Shown here piece by piece: positions 44,453-53,285 of a DNA stretch of 64,000 nucleotides. The translations under genes were made by a program, and so were the position numbers. Source of the stretch: Bifidobacterium sp. ESL0728. Lineage in GTDB: Bacteria > Actinomycetota > Actinomycetes > Actinomycetales > Bifidobacteriaceae. Numbering within the stretch: position 1 is the stretch's first letter; each line of letters begins with the position of its first letter. The DNA lies in assembly GCF_029392015.1 (NCBI RefSeq), contig NZ_CP113925.1, positions 992,001 through 1,056,000 of the forward strand. Reading direction: 5' to 3'. The notes below the pieces were generated by a model, which did no database searches, was not told the origin of the DNA, and saw nothing but the letters and a program-made list of their open reading frames with translations.

Positions 44453-45658
44453 TCAGGCCGCCTTAACAGTCGCTACGAGCAGCTTGGAAGGTTCGCGGCA
44501 GAGCATGAGGCTGCGCTGGTCTGCACGGATGTAGATCAGTCCATTGCGGGCATCGTCCTCGTTCTGGTTGAACGCAGTCACGTTGAGGCCTTCGTAGTCA
44601 AGGAGTTGGATGACGCTGAAGTCGCCCATAATTGCCGTTCCCTGGGCAACCGACTGGGCGGCGACTACCGGTACGCCCCACAGCGTGCGCGGGCCCATAC
44701 CAAACGGGCCTTGGCCTTGATAGCGGTTGTTATTATCCTTAAGCAAATCGATGGATTCGATATCAACCGGATTGAGAACGATGGCCTGCACGTTCGCCTT
44801 GCTGGTGGTCTGGAGAGTAGTGATGCCTTTGCGGATGGTGGTGACCATGTCCGTGGCGAACGCCTGAGACAGCGTCCCGGACATGTGCAGGATTCCCTCG
44901 GGCTCTTCAACGCCTGTGCCATTCAACAGGAGATCCTCAATCTTCGCGTCTAGGTTGTTTTTCAGAGTCGTATCGATGAGGGTGGTGATAATGCCATCAT
45001 CCTTGAGCTCCTCATCGGTTACCTTGAAACCATCGGAATACTTGTACCCGTCAGCGGTCTTCTTTGAGAACTGGAGGGTGGAGAGCGGCTTCCTCCCGCC
45101 TTCGGCGACAACGCCTGCATTGTTGGTGACAGCAATCAGCTGACGATATTCGGTATGAGTTAGATTCGTCGTTCCGCGAGTGATGAGGTTAAGGAAAACC
45201 GGCTGCGGCCGATAGGTCAGATCATCAATTCCTGGTAGGCGGCCGACTTGAATCGCACCTGGCAGAGCTGTCGAAAGCGGGCTCGGATCAGCTTTACGAA
45301 CGGTGTGGTAAGTTCCGAGATTGGTCGCTTTGATACTGACCGGACGGCCATCACCGCCATGAGGATTATCCTTACGCCATGACTTCATGGCTGGGGAGTT
45401 GACGAAGCGCTGGCCGAGCGTCAGGCCTTTCATCTCTTTCTCGGTGCCGTCGTTGCCCTTGCTTGTGGGTTCGGACTTGAGTGCGTCTTTCAGCAGTGTC
45501 GTAGTCTTCTCGGTCTTGGCGATGTCCTTTTTGAGAGTATCGATATCGGTGGCAAGCTTTTCGGCTTTTTCGATATCCTCGGCGGTCAGGTTTTCACCCT
45601 TGGCCTCGAGCGTCTTGGCCTCGGCGAGCAGGGCCTTGAGTTGTTCCTTTTTGTTCAT
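44453..45658 (-). CDS. Major capsid protein, HK97 fold
   Basis: 401 residues. The first 100 are a helical scaffold (delta) domain (LKALLAEAKTLEAKGENLTAEDIEKAEKLATDIDTLKKDI) removed by the protease; the rest is the HK97 core (VFLNLITRGTTNLTHTEYRQL, VAEGGRKPLSTLQFSKKTADGYKYSDGFKVTDEELKDDG, GPFGMGPRTLWGVPVV). The start overlaps the end of the protease gene by four bases. Confidence 0.93.
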   Translation of the reverse strand: MNKKEQLKALLAEAKTLEAKGENLTAEDIEKAEKLATDIDTLKKDIAKTEKTTTLLKDALKSEPTSKGNDGTEKEMKGLTLGQRFVNSPAMKSWRKDNPHGGDGRPVSIKATNLGTYHTVRKADPSPLSTALPGAIQVGRLPGIDDLTYRPQPVFLNLITRGTTNLTHTEYRQLIAVTNNAGVVAEGGRKPLSTLQFSKKTADGYKYSDGFKVTDEELKDDGIITTLIDTTLKNNLDAKIEDLLLNGTGVEEPEGILHMSGTLSQAFATDMVTTIRKGITTLQTTSKANVQAIVLNPVDIESIDLLKDNNNRYQGQGPFGMGPRTLWGVPVVAAQSVAQGTAIMGDFSVIQLLDYEGLNVTAFNQNEDDARNGLIYIRADQRSLMLCREPSKLLVATVKAA

Positions 45659-46800
45659 GATTCCTCCTCGCCCGTCAGGGCAGCTAGATGGATTCGCGCC
45701 AACGCCTTTCGCTGGCGCATTAAAAAGGCCTCCGAATGTTCGGAGGCCAAATTCTTGGATTTCCCGTCACCGCCGGGAGGTGACACCGCTTCAATCACGT
45801 CATCGAGTGCCTTGATGTCTTCAGCAAGGCTTGCCCTGGTCGTTTTGAGCGCTTCGACGTGCTTCGAGGCGAGGACACGCCCTTCCTTTTCCACGGGTTT
45901 GTCATCATGCTTGACATCAATGAGCTTGGTATCGGGGTTCGCCCCTTTGAGCGTCATACTGACTTCGGCGAGCTCGAATTGCTTGACGTGCTCGGTTCCG
46001 TCATCGTCGGTCTCGATCTGCGACGGATCCTCGTAACCGCCGATTGAAAACTCATGGACACGGCCTTGGCTGAGCAGGCTGTAGGCCTGTTGCGCGGTGG
46101 GATTGTTCATGTCGAGCTGTGCCTCGATCTGTAGGCCTTCATCGGTCTCGCTTGCCTGTGCGGAGCCGATGTGTGCCCAGATGTCATCCCATTGGTGATC
46201 CCAGAGGACTGGCAGTGGCGTCTTTTCGTCGAAGGCTTTCAGTGATTCTGCGAAAGCCCCTGGCTCGATAATCTGGCCTTGTGAATCCTCGACGCCGAAT
46301 GCTGACACGAGCGCGGTGAATTTACCTTCGCCGGCGCTGGCGTCTGCTTTGACAGAAAACTGCTTGCAGATTTTGGTATGGGTGTCGCTCTTCTGCTTTT
46401 CGCGTTTTCCATTGCTTTCGTACCAGCGTTTGATTTCGTCAGCCGTGCCATCAGGACGTTTGTCATCCTTTGCTTGTTGGAGCACAGTTTCAATGCCAGG
46501 ATCGACAGTTACTATGACTGCTTTAGCCTGTTTGTATTCGTCGGCCCTTTCTGGATTCATCCATGTCTGAATGATCCATGAATCGGCATCGATGCCCTTG
46601 AGTACATCGTCGATGACGCTGTCGCGAGCGGCTTTTGCCAGTTTTGCAGGCATTCCCTCGACGGAATGAGTTTCCGTCTGCCCAAGAGCCTTTGCGAGCG
46701 CATCGAAGTCGATAACCACGTCGCCGATATGCTTGTGTCCTATGACATAGGTGGTTTTTCCTGCGGCCGGAGGTCCGGTCACTACTGTGATTTTTGCCAA
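45655..46800 (-). CDS. P-loop domain fused to HK97-type prohead protease
   Basis: 381 residues from a TTG at 46800, chosen because AAAAGGAGACCAC precedes it and the P-loop follows at once. Residues 4-160 are a P-loop nucleotide-binding domain (VVTGPPAAGKTTY, then VVIDFDALAKAL and WIIQTWMNPERADEYKQAKAVIV), like a small kinase. Residues 175-330 are the S78 prohead protease (ALVSAFGVEDSQGQIIEPGAF, LPVLWDHQWDD with catalytic His, VHEFSIGGY with catalytic Ser). It matures the capsid. The fused P-loop domain is unusual. Confidence 0.88.
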   Translation of the reverse strand: MAKITVVTGPPAAGKTTYVIGHKHIGDVVIDFDALAKALGQTETHSVEGMPAKLAKAARDSVIDDVLKGIDADSWIIQTWMNPERADEYKQAKAVIVTVDPGIETVLQQAKDDKRPDGTADEIKRWYESNGKREKQKSDTHTKICKQFSVKADASAGEGKFTALVSAFGVEDSQGQIIEPGAFAESLKAFDEKTPLPVLWDHQWDDIWAHIGSAQASETDEGLQIEAQLDMNNPTAQQAYSLLSQGRVHEFSIGGYEDPSQIETDDDGTEHVKQFELAEVSMTLKGANPDTKLIDVKHDDKPVEKEGRVLASKHVEALKTTRASLAEDIKALDDVIEAVSPPGGDGKSKNLASEHSEAFLMRQRKALARIHLAALTGEEES

Positions 46801-46813
46801 TGTGGTCTCCTTT

Positions 46814-48790
46814 TCACCATGTGTAGCTGAGTACGCAGGTGCATCCTGCTGATTCGTCGACGTCCAGCCCGCCGTCGCCAGGCCAGCGGGCACCGTTGCT
46901 GAAGATGTCGTCCATGTCGACCGTTTCACCGTTCATGGCGGCGTGGGATGGTCTCGGGTTCGCCGAGGTCACCGTCCAGGTTTTCTGCGTGAGTCCTGAT
47001 GCCCGTGCGGCGTCCTGCCGACCGAAGCCTGCACAATTCGCCACGAGGGCCCCTGCCCATGCGAGTGCGGTGGAGTCCTTGAGCTTGTTGAGCAAGGCCT
47101 GCTTCGGATCGGTATCGTCATCACTTTCCTGGTCAGATTCATCGAGTTCGTCGAGGCTGTCGAGCATCCCATCGTTGATTTTCTGGGCGGCATTGTTATT
47201 GACTGCAGCGATATAGGGCTGCATAACGTCTTCTGACCAGCCGGATTCGTCCGGGTTGTATTCTCGAATGACGCTCTTAGCGGCCGCAAGGGCCGTTGCC
47301 CACGTGTGCGGGTTCATCGCGTCGGCGAGGATCTTGTCCCATTTGCGGTGGAAATCCTTCGCGTTCTCCCCAGTCTTGTGCTCATCAAGCTGACGCTGGT
47401 AGATGCCTCGCAAGGTATCTGCCAATCCGGCTTCAGCTTTCGTTTTGACTGTGGCGAGCTCGTCCAATGCAGATCTTCGTAGTGCCATTCGCGCCTGTGA
47501 GCGCGCTTGGCTTTGTCGTGCTTTACGGTTTTGCGAACCAGTATCAGTAGGAGAAGCCAAGCCGCCGGCGGTGACGTTCAGAGGAACGATGAGGTCCTCA
47601 GTGCCGGGAATCTTATACATGTCGAGCAGCGAGCGTGCTTCAGCACGTGTCATGTAGGGGCCTCCGACGGCGGTTTGTAGGTATTGGGCCATTTCCATGA
47701 AGGAGCCGTTAAGGGCTGCATTGCGGTCAAGTTCGCCGTATAATCCGTCTCCAGAAGCATCCAAAGCCGGAATGATCTGCAGATTGAATTCCTGCTCGAA
47801 TCGTTCAAGGATTGGGCCGAGGGTAGGACCGTAGAGCATCTGTCGGAATGCGGCGATGTTCGAATAGTTTCCCTGCCTGCTTCCTACGAGTTCTGGGGGG
47901 ATATGGAAAGCTGAACAGACTTCGATTTCGCTGAGCCTGCGGCCTTCGATGTCGTTGGCATCATCAGGGGTGATGGTGCTGCCGAGGTTCTTGTAATCCA
48001 TGCCGTCTTCAAAGATTGGTGTTCCTCCCGCATTGGAATCACGGAATTTACGCCAGGACTGGATGAACCGTTCCTTCTTTTTATCGTCCCATTTCGGGGC
48101 ATCTGCAGGGCGGGTGATGATTCCCGTGAATTTCGGCGAGCGATCCCATTGCGCATTGCGCCAAGCTATCGCGTTGGTCTGTTCCTGCAGAATCTGGGAT
48201 AGCGTGACCAGCGGGCTTACACCGATTCCGTCAACTGCTGACCAACCGGTACCGATCGCGAGCGCCTCATCGGTAAGATCGATGGTTCCTTGTGCGGTCT
48301 GCACTCCGACATGGATGATGTTGTCAATCGCATCGGATTCGACCAGGAGCATGCGGGGCGGTATCCGTTGGAGCCATTGTCTTCCTTTGGTGTCGTCAAG
48401 TAAGACGACGCACCATCGGTCATACATCATGGCGTCGCAGGTGAGGAGATAAAGCAGATCGAAACTGGTCCGTCTGGATTGCACATCAGGTTTTCGCAGA
48501 AGCTTCTCGGCGGCACTATCACTGACGCGGATCCGGTCGTCATCTGACTGGCGCTGATAGACCTTCCAGGGGATGATAGCCACATTACGTGCTGCAAACT
48601 CAACCACCTTGCGCACGCTAGGTTGGGTACGCCAAACCTGCTGAACGTTTACGGGACCTAGACTGGCAATCGAGGATAGGGGAACTCCGGGGTCGGCTAC
48701 GGGTATACCCCACGAAGTGTGGGTGTTGGCATTGGGAACACTCGGATTTCCGATGGTAATAACCCCGTCTGCTGTATTAAGGCTTACCAT
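46814..48790 (-). CDS. Portal protein fused to MuF-like minor capsid domain
   Basis: 658 residues from ATG 48790. The N-terminal 410 residues are an HK97-type portal (NVQQVWRTQPSVRKVVEFAARNVAIIPWKVYQR, IAWRNAQWDRSPKFTGIITRP, IPPELVGSRQGNYSNIAAFRQMLYGPTLGP). The C-terminal part has a MuF/SPP1-gp7-like domain (TWTVTSANPRPSHAAMNGETVDMDDIFSNGARWPGD). Separate in most phages, here joined. The ring passes DNA into the head. Confidence 0.88.
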   Translation of the reverse strand: MVSLNTADGVITIGNPSVPNANTHTSWGIPVADPGVPLSSIASLGPVNVQQVWRTQPSVRKVVEFAARNVAIIPWKVYQRQSDDDRIRVSDSAAEKLLRKPDVQSRRTSFDLLYLLTCDAMMYDRWCVVLLDDTKGRQWLQRIPPRMLLVESDAIDNIIHVGVQTAQGTIDLTDEALAIGTGWSAVDGIGVSPLVTLSQILQEQTNAIAWRNAQWDRSPKFTGIITRPADAPKWDDKKKERFIQSWRKFRDSNAGGTPIFEDGMDYKNLGSTITPDDANDIEGRRLSEIEVCSAFHIPPELVGSRQGNYSNIAAFRQMLYGPTLGPILERFEQEFNLQIIPALDASGDGLYGELDRNAALNGSFMEMAQYLQTAVGGPYMTRAEARSLLDMYKIPGTEDLIVPLNVTAGGLASPTDTGSQNRKARQSQARSQARMALRRSALDELATVKTKAEAGLADTLRGIYQRQLDEHKTGENAKDFHRKWDKILADAMNPHTWATALAAAKSVIREYNPDESGWSEDVMQPYIAAVNNNAAQKINDGMLDSLDELDESDQESDDDTDPKQALLNKLKDSTALAWAGALVANCAGFGRQDAARASGLTQKTWTVTSANPRPSHAAMNGETVDMDDIFSNGARWPGDGGLDVDESAGCTCVLSYTW

Positions 48791-48972
48791 TACACCACCT
48801 GCACTGTCATGATCGATTGTTTGTAAATTGTCACGGTGCCAGGCACTTCGCCTTCCTTGACTTTGATACCGCTGAGGCGAACGCGTCCCGGCCAGGCTAG
48901 TTGCGAACGCCCTGTCAGAGCGCTTCCGTCGGTGAGGCTGACGGTGACGTTTTTCCCTGGCATGATCCACAT
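48790..48972 (-). CDS. Small phage protein between terminase and portal
   Basis: 60 residues from MWIMPGKNVTVSLTDG, with AAAGGAGAAC upstream. Alternating strands (VTVSLTDGSALTGRSQLAWPGRVRLSGIKV) suggest a small beta-barrel. TAATG joins its stop to the portal start. Function unknown. Confidence 0.7.
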   Translation of the reverse strand: MWIMPGKNVTVSLTDGSALTGRSQLAWPGRVRLSGIKVKEGEVPGTVTIYKQSIMTVQVV

Positions 48973-48985
48973 GATGTGTTCTCCT

Positions 48986-50716
48986 TTATGCGATAAGCAG
49001 CCCATGTTCTTCGTAGGCGCTGTGCGTATTGCGTTGGTCTGCGGCTATGGCCTCGCTCATGGCGGTGACCAGTGCGGCCACGCCGTCGATCTTGTCGCCG
49101 GATTTTGCTTTATCGGGTTTGACGTTGCCGGCAGGATCGGTGGTGACTGCGAGGTTGTCCATGCACCAGTCCATGACCGGGTTGTGATGCATGATTCCCG
49201 GTTCGGCTTTGAGGCCGGACAGGACGAGTCGCTGCACCTGTTTGAGCGGTGGCGAAAGCGTGAGATAGCCTTGCCGGACCTTGACCATGTTCACTCCGTC
49301 GGCCACGAGGTCGTTCACCAGCTGCGAAGAGTTGAACGGGTCGTAGCCGAGCGATTGCACCTCGAAGGTCTCGCAGTCGTGGTTGATCTGCTGGCGAATG
49401 AAGTCGTAGTCCTGCACGTTTCCAGGCGTTGTGGTGAGCCATCCGTCGTGCGCCCACACGCTGGCCATGCCGTTGGTACGGACGTCGAGCGCGTTGAGAT
49501 TGTCCTCGGGTGTCCAGAATCTCCAGACTGCCTTGTACCTGTCGTTATCGGTAGGGAAGAGCCAGCACAGTGCTGACAAATCGGAGACACTGGCGAGGTC
49601 AAGGCCGCCGTAGCAATCCATTCCGCGCAGATTCGTTTCGTCTATCTCTCGGTCGTTGGCGTTCCATGCTCGTTGGCTGATGTATTTCGTGGTTTGCTTG
49701 GTGCGGACGTTGAGATTGAGGCGCAGGAACCGTGCGAGGTTCAAAGGCGAGTCCTTGGCCTTTTCTGCTTCGGCTTGCATGAATTCCTTGCTGGGGCTGA
49801 CGCCATAGCCGGGGTTTGCGCGCATCCAGGTCGATTCCTTGAAGGGATCCGCGGATTTGGGTGCCGCGAAGATAACCCCGTATTCGGTTTGATTATGGTA
49901 GATTCCTTTGCACAGTTTTTCGATGCGGTCACGGTGCTGCGAATAGGGGCTGTTGCGCTTTCCGTCGTCAGCAGTCGTGATGATGATGCCCAGCGGTTGC
50001 TCGCGGGCACCGGTGCCGGATTCAAGGGCATCGATGACGGTGGAATCACGGTGGACGTGCATCTCGTCGACAATATATCCGCTTGGATTGGATCCCTGCA
50101 GCAGGTCGCCGATCGAACCAACAGCCTTGAAGAACGACTGGTCGACGGGGCGGATGATTTCTTTTTTCATTGCCTGGATGCCGGCCTGTTTGAAGTCAGG
50201 ACTGTTGTCGGCAATGAGCTGGGCTGGACGGTAGGCGTTCAAAGCCTGATCCTTCGAACCTGCGGCCGCGATGACTTGGGCACCGTACTCGCCGTCCCCG
50301 AATCCAAGATAGAGGCCGAGGCCGCTGGCGAGGGTGGTCTTGCCGTTCTTTCTGGGTACTTCGACCCAAACGTTGCGGATGACACGGACAATCTTGCCGG
50401 CAGCGTTCTTCTTCACCCATCCGAAGATGGGGGCGATGATGTAAGCGACCTGCCAAGCGTCTGGGCGGAGCGGATGACCTGCCCACTTGCCTTGGGTATG
50501 GCGGAGGTGTTTGAGCGCCTTTATGACCTTGTCGACCCGAGCTGGGTCGAAGTACGCTCCTTTGACATCGCGTGGCTCTCGTGTACGCCACAGTGGTTTC
50601 TGCCATGATTGCAGGTTGTAGCCGCGATCGTTAAGATACCATTTGACTTCGGGGGACAGGGGAGCGGCGTAAGGCCGGTCAGTCGATCGCGTACGGGTTG
50701 CCTTCCTTACCGCCAT
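48986..50716 (-). CDS. Terminase large subunit
   Basis: 576 residues. The ATPase half has a Walker A-like VEVPRKNGKTT and Walker B GYIVDEMHVH. The nuclease half has acidic residues in GMDCYGGLDLASVSDLSAL and later SGDKIDGVAALVTAM. This matches the Terminase_1 (HK97/P27-partner) family. It cuts and pumps DNA into the prohead. Confidence 0.95.
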   Translation of the reverse strand: MAVRKATRTRSTDRPYAAPLSPEVKWYLNDRGYNLQSWQKPLWRTREPRDVKGAYFDPARVDKVIKALKHLRHTQGKWAGHPLRPDAWQVAYIIAPIFGWVKKNAAGKIVRVIRNVWVEVPRKNGKTTLASGLGLYLGFGDGEYGAQVIAAAGSKDQALNAYRPAQLIADNSPDFKQAGIQAMKKEIIRPVDQSFFKAVGSIGDLLQGSNPSGYIVDEMHVHRDSTVIDALESGTGAREQPLGIIITTADDGKRNSPYSQHRDRIEKLCKGIYHNQTEYGVIFAAPKSADPFKESTWMRANPGYGVSPSKEFMQAEAEKAKDSPLNLARFLRLNLNVRTKQTTKYISQRAWNANDREIDETNLRGMDCYGGLDLASVSDLSALCWLFPTDNDRYKAVWRFWTPEDNLNALDVRTNGMASVWAHDGWLTTTPGNVQDYDFIRQQINHDCETFEVQSLGYDPFNSSQLVNDLVADGVNMVKVRQGYLTLSPPLKQVQRLVLSGLKAEPGIMHHNPVMDWCMDNLAVTTDPAGNVKPDKAKSGDKIDGVAALVTAMSEAIAADQRNTHSAYEEHGLLIA

Positions 50717-51131
50717 GATCGCTGCCCTCCACGCTTATCCGCGATCTTGCGGCAAACGAGAGCCCCAATTGCTTCGCATACTCCAGAAACGCGGCTGAAT
50801 TGTCCTTAAAAACCTGTGCATTCGGACTCTTGATTTTCTGCTTGGCATGTCGTTTGTCCTCAACGACGATGCCCTGTTCCAAAAGCTCATTAGAAGCTTT
50901 GCGAGCCGTGCTGAAATGCCGCAAAGCCATCTCCAGCGTCATTCCGTCCGCTTCAGAGAGCAGACCGGCTTCGGAAAGCACCGGTACAATCTCATCCCAC
51001 AGCGCGGAAACTTCGTCGGGAAGCCCCATCGGCTTCTCGGGCTCCTTCACATCGACCATCGATTGGGCAGTGGCGTCGGTTTCCGGCTTTTCGCCCACCG
51101 GAGCAAGCTTCAAAGGACCACGAGCACCCAT
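50679..51131 (-). CDS. Terminase small subunit, P27 family
   Basis: 150 residues from MGARGPLKLAPVGEKPE, the usual P27 N-terminus, followed by PDEVSALWDEIVPVLSEAGLLSEADGMTLEMALRHFSTARKASNELLEQG. It recognises the packaging site. Overlaps terL by 38 bases. Confidence 0.92.
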   Translation of the reverse strand: MGARGPLKLAPVGEKPETDATAQSMVDVKEPEKPMGLPDEVSALWDEIVPVLSEAGLLSEADGMTLEMALRHFSTARKASNELLEQGIVVEDKRHAKQKIKSPNAQVFKDNSAAFLEYAKQLGLSFAARSRISVEGSDHGGKEGNPYAID

Positions 51132-51132
51132 T

Positions 51133-51636
51133 TCAAGCCCCAATCACACCGAAAACCTTTAATAAATCGAAAATCTCACAAAAAAAGGAAAAACTCGGAC
51201 GCGCGCACGCAGAGCTGACCATGCCGCCGCCATCGGTATGGAAATTTAAAATCCGAACTCCCCTACCCGTAGTGTGTCGACGTTCGACCGCACGCTCATG
51301 AGTACGCCGCCGGTTCTCTTTGATTGTTTTCGCTTTGTGGCAAGCGAAGCACAACCATTGCCCGTTCGCTGGATCGTACAACGCACCACCATCAGCAACG
51401 GCTATGATGTGGTCGGCCTGACCGCGTGGGGCATACCTGCCACACGATTCGCACATGCTGTTGGCGTTCTCGCGGACTTGCCGACGCCACTTCTTTTCCT
51501 TCGCGGAATCCATCTGCAAAGTATGCTGACTCGGCTGATCCCACGGCTTACGCTGATGCCGTTCACACTTGCCGTGCTGCGTGGCCGTCTCCCCGCAACC
51601 GGGGGTGGTGCATCTTCCTTGGGGCATCCACGGCAT
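51133..51636 (-). CDS. HNH endonuclease beside the terminase
   Basis: About 168 residues. Two zinc knuckles (CTTPGCGETATQHGKCERHQ and CESCGRYAPRGQ) and the HNH core ADHIIAVADGGALYDPANGQWLCFACHKAKT. HNH proteins next to TerS/TerL assist DNA cleavage at cos sites in HK97-like phages. The C-terminal 30 residues (SFSFFCEIFDLLKVFGVIGA) are hydrophobic and atypical. Start uncertain within a few codons. Confidence 0.85.
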   Translation of the reverse strand: MPWMPQGRCTTPGCGETATQHGKCERHQRKPWDQPSQHTLQMDSAKEKKWRRQVRENANSMCESCGRYAPRGQADHIIAVADGGALYDPANGQWLCFACHKAKTIKENRRRTHERAVERRHTTGRGVRILNFHTDGGGMVSSACARPSFSFFCEIFDLLKVFGVIGA

Positions 51637-51657
51637 TGTGCATGCCCCCAATCAAAT

Positions 51658-52161
51658 CTATTGTTTCATCCAAGCGTCAACACTGGTGTGCCAGTCTGCA
51701 TTGAATGGAGTTCCTATTCGCTCGAATACTGCGACCATCTTCTCCAGCCGACGATTAGCCATCATGACTTCACCAGAATCGGATTTAAGACCACGAATCG
51801 AATAGACAAGAGGGAACACATACTCGTCACCTTCTTTGGTCTTGAAAGCCAAACCGAGCTGTTTAACCATCACAGTGGTCTTGCGTCCGAGGATTGCCCC
51901 ACCAATGGCTCCGAGAGGTCCGAACAGGACATCTCCAATCAATGCTGTGCCGACACCACCAGTGTTCTTTGTATCAGTTTCGATGAAGGTAGTGTATTCG
52001 GCGAGATTTGCGTAAGGTATCGTCTCCACATGACGGCGCAGATGCATCTTGGGCTTGCCGTTCTTCCAGTTCGTGAATATTTGCAAGGCCTGTTCGTCGT
52101 CCGAATATTTAAAGATGCAGGATGAATCCGAAACAGCACCGATGATGTTCTTGTAACCCAT
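51658..52161 (-). CDS. Phage protein with glycine-zipper segment, function unknown
   Basis: 167 residues. A glycine-rich hydrophobic stretch (GVGTALIGDVLFGPLGAIGGAILG) near residue 70 may insert in a membrane; flanking parts are soluble (FKYSDDEQALQIFTNWKNGKPKMHLRRHVETIPYANLAEYTTFI). GC is lower than in neighbouring phage genes. No clear ribosome binding site. Could be a cargo gene rather than a structural one. Confidence 0.65.
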   Translation of the reverse strand: MGYKNIIGAVSDSSCIFKYSDDEQALQIFTNWKNGKPKMHLRRHVETIPYANLAEYTTFIETDTKNTGGVGTALIGDVLFGPLGAIGGAILGRKTTVMVKQLGLAFKTKEGDEYVFPLVYSIRGLKSDSGEVMMANRRLEKMVAVFERIGTPFNADWHTSVDAWMKQ

Positions 52162-52170
52162 GTCTAAATT

Positions 52171-52341
52171 CTACATCACGGGAGGCGCTTGGCTGATGTA
52201 AGACCAACTGCCGGCAGGATATTGAGCAAGCGTCCCATAGTGCTTGCCGTAAACAATCAAAGAACCCTTCTTGTCGATTCGATAGCCTTTGGCATCGGGG
52301 AATTGATCTGATTTGTTATCAGGCTTCGTAACCGCAAACAT
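52171..52341 (-). CDS. Possible small protein, function unknown
   Basis: A 56-residue frame starting MFAVTKPDNKSDQFPDAKGYRIDKKGSLIVYGKHYGTLAQYPAGSW. The longer frame upstream is crossed by a strong terminator hairpin, so a later start is chosen. Weak ribosome binding site. May be a fragment. Confidence 0.35.
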   Translation of the reverse strand: MFAVTKPDNKSDQFPDAKGYRIDKKGSLIVYGKHYGTLAQYPAGSWSYISQAPPVM

Positions 52342-52361
52342 GCAACCCCAATCGATAAAAG

Positions 52362-52388
52362 GAAAGGCACCCGCCGATAGCGGCGGAT
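52362..52388 (-). terminator. Terminator upstream of the late genes
   Basis: On the minus strand GGCATCCGCCG pairs with CGGCGGGTGCC (one G-T pair) and is followed by TTTCCTTTT. It would stop early transcription that runs through the plus-strand cargo gene. Confidence 0.75.
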
Positions 52389-52536
52389 GCCCGATGACCG
52401 AGAATATGTTCGAGAATCCGTTGGTTCCCTCCATCTGGAAAGCACCAACACTATCAATATGCACGTCCACAAGGTAAAATGCAAATAGCGTCCACAGTTT
52501 AGGCGTTTGTTGAATAAGAATGAGGAGAATGCTGGT

Positions 52537-53256
52537 ATGGGCAATGACGTTGAACAACTTTGGAAAAATTCGAGCATTAAATCAAGATGGACAGGGGATG
52601 TAGGTGATCTTGATTCTTTGATAAGACTTTTTTATGAAAAAACAAGAGAGATGATAGAGGATGAAAAGCAAAAGAACAATCTATCTAATAAAGATGTTAG
52701 CGATAATATGGATAAACCTGTATTAGCAATTATTGATCTTAATGATGGGTCAGAAACACAGTTATATCCCACTGAACAAGAGTTGATTGATGCGATAGAC
52801 CCGAGGAATTATGACAGTCTTACATTGCAATCAAATTGTGTATATGATGAGGAGAATATAAGAATCGTTTTAAGTAAGGATTTTAACCCTACCCTTTCTG
52901 TCTGTTCTGAAAATAAAAATTTGGGTGAATCTGTTTTTCAAGAGCTCAGTGACGAGTTAGATAAGCAGAAAAAATGGTGGTCATTCATCTTTGACTATGA
53001 TTGGATGCTTTTTGTAGGTGCCATTGTTCTTGGTATAGGTGTCGTTTTCTATCGCGAGCTTTCGAATTGGAGTAAAGGATTTATTGTTTCTGGTATGATT
53101 TTGCTTGTTGCTGATTTCGTAAAAGAAAAATGGATTACTAAATTCGATTTATGCAAGAATAATGGTAAAACAAACAGTGCGAAAGTCTTCGCTTTGATTG
53201 CTGCAGTAGCAACGTCAATTATTATTCCAATCGTTCTTCATTCACTTGGTTTTTGA
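52537..53256 (+). CDS. AT-rich cargo (moron) membrane protein
   Basis: 239 residues from ATG 52537, with GAGGAG upstream. The only plus-strand phage gene and clearly AT-rich. The N-terminal 150 residues are soluble and acidic (DVGDLDSLIRLFYEKTREMIEDEKQ, PVLAIIDLNDGSETQLYPTEQELIDAI). The C-terminus has three membrane segments (WMLFVGAIVLGIGVVFY, GFIVSGMILLVADFV, VFALIAAVATSIIIPIVL). No family recognised. Orientation and composition are those of a lysogeny-expressed moron, often linked to superinfection exclusion; this is inference. Confidence 0.75.
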   Translation: MGNDVEQLWKNSSIKSRWTGDVGDLDSLIRLFYEKTREMIEDEKQKNNLSNKDVSDNMDKPVLAIIDLNDGSETQLYPTEQELIDAIDPRNYDSLTLQSNCVYDEENIRIVLSKDFNPTLSVCSENKNLGESVFQELSDELDKQKKWWSFIFDYDWMLFVGAIVLGIGVVFYRELSNWSKGFIVSGMILLVADFVKEKWITKFDLCKNNGKTNSAKVFALIAAVATSIIIPIVLHSLGF

Positions 53257-53285
53257 ATCTAAGGCAGATAAGCTCTCTATGATTT

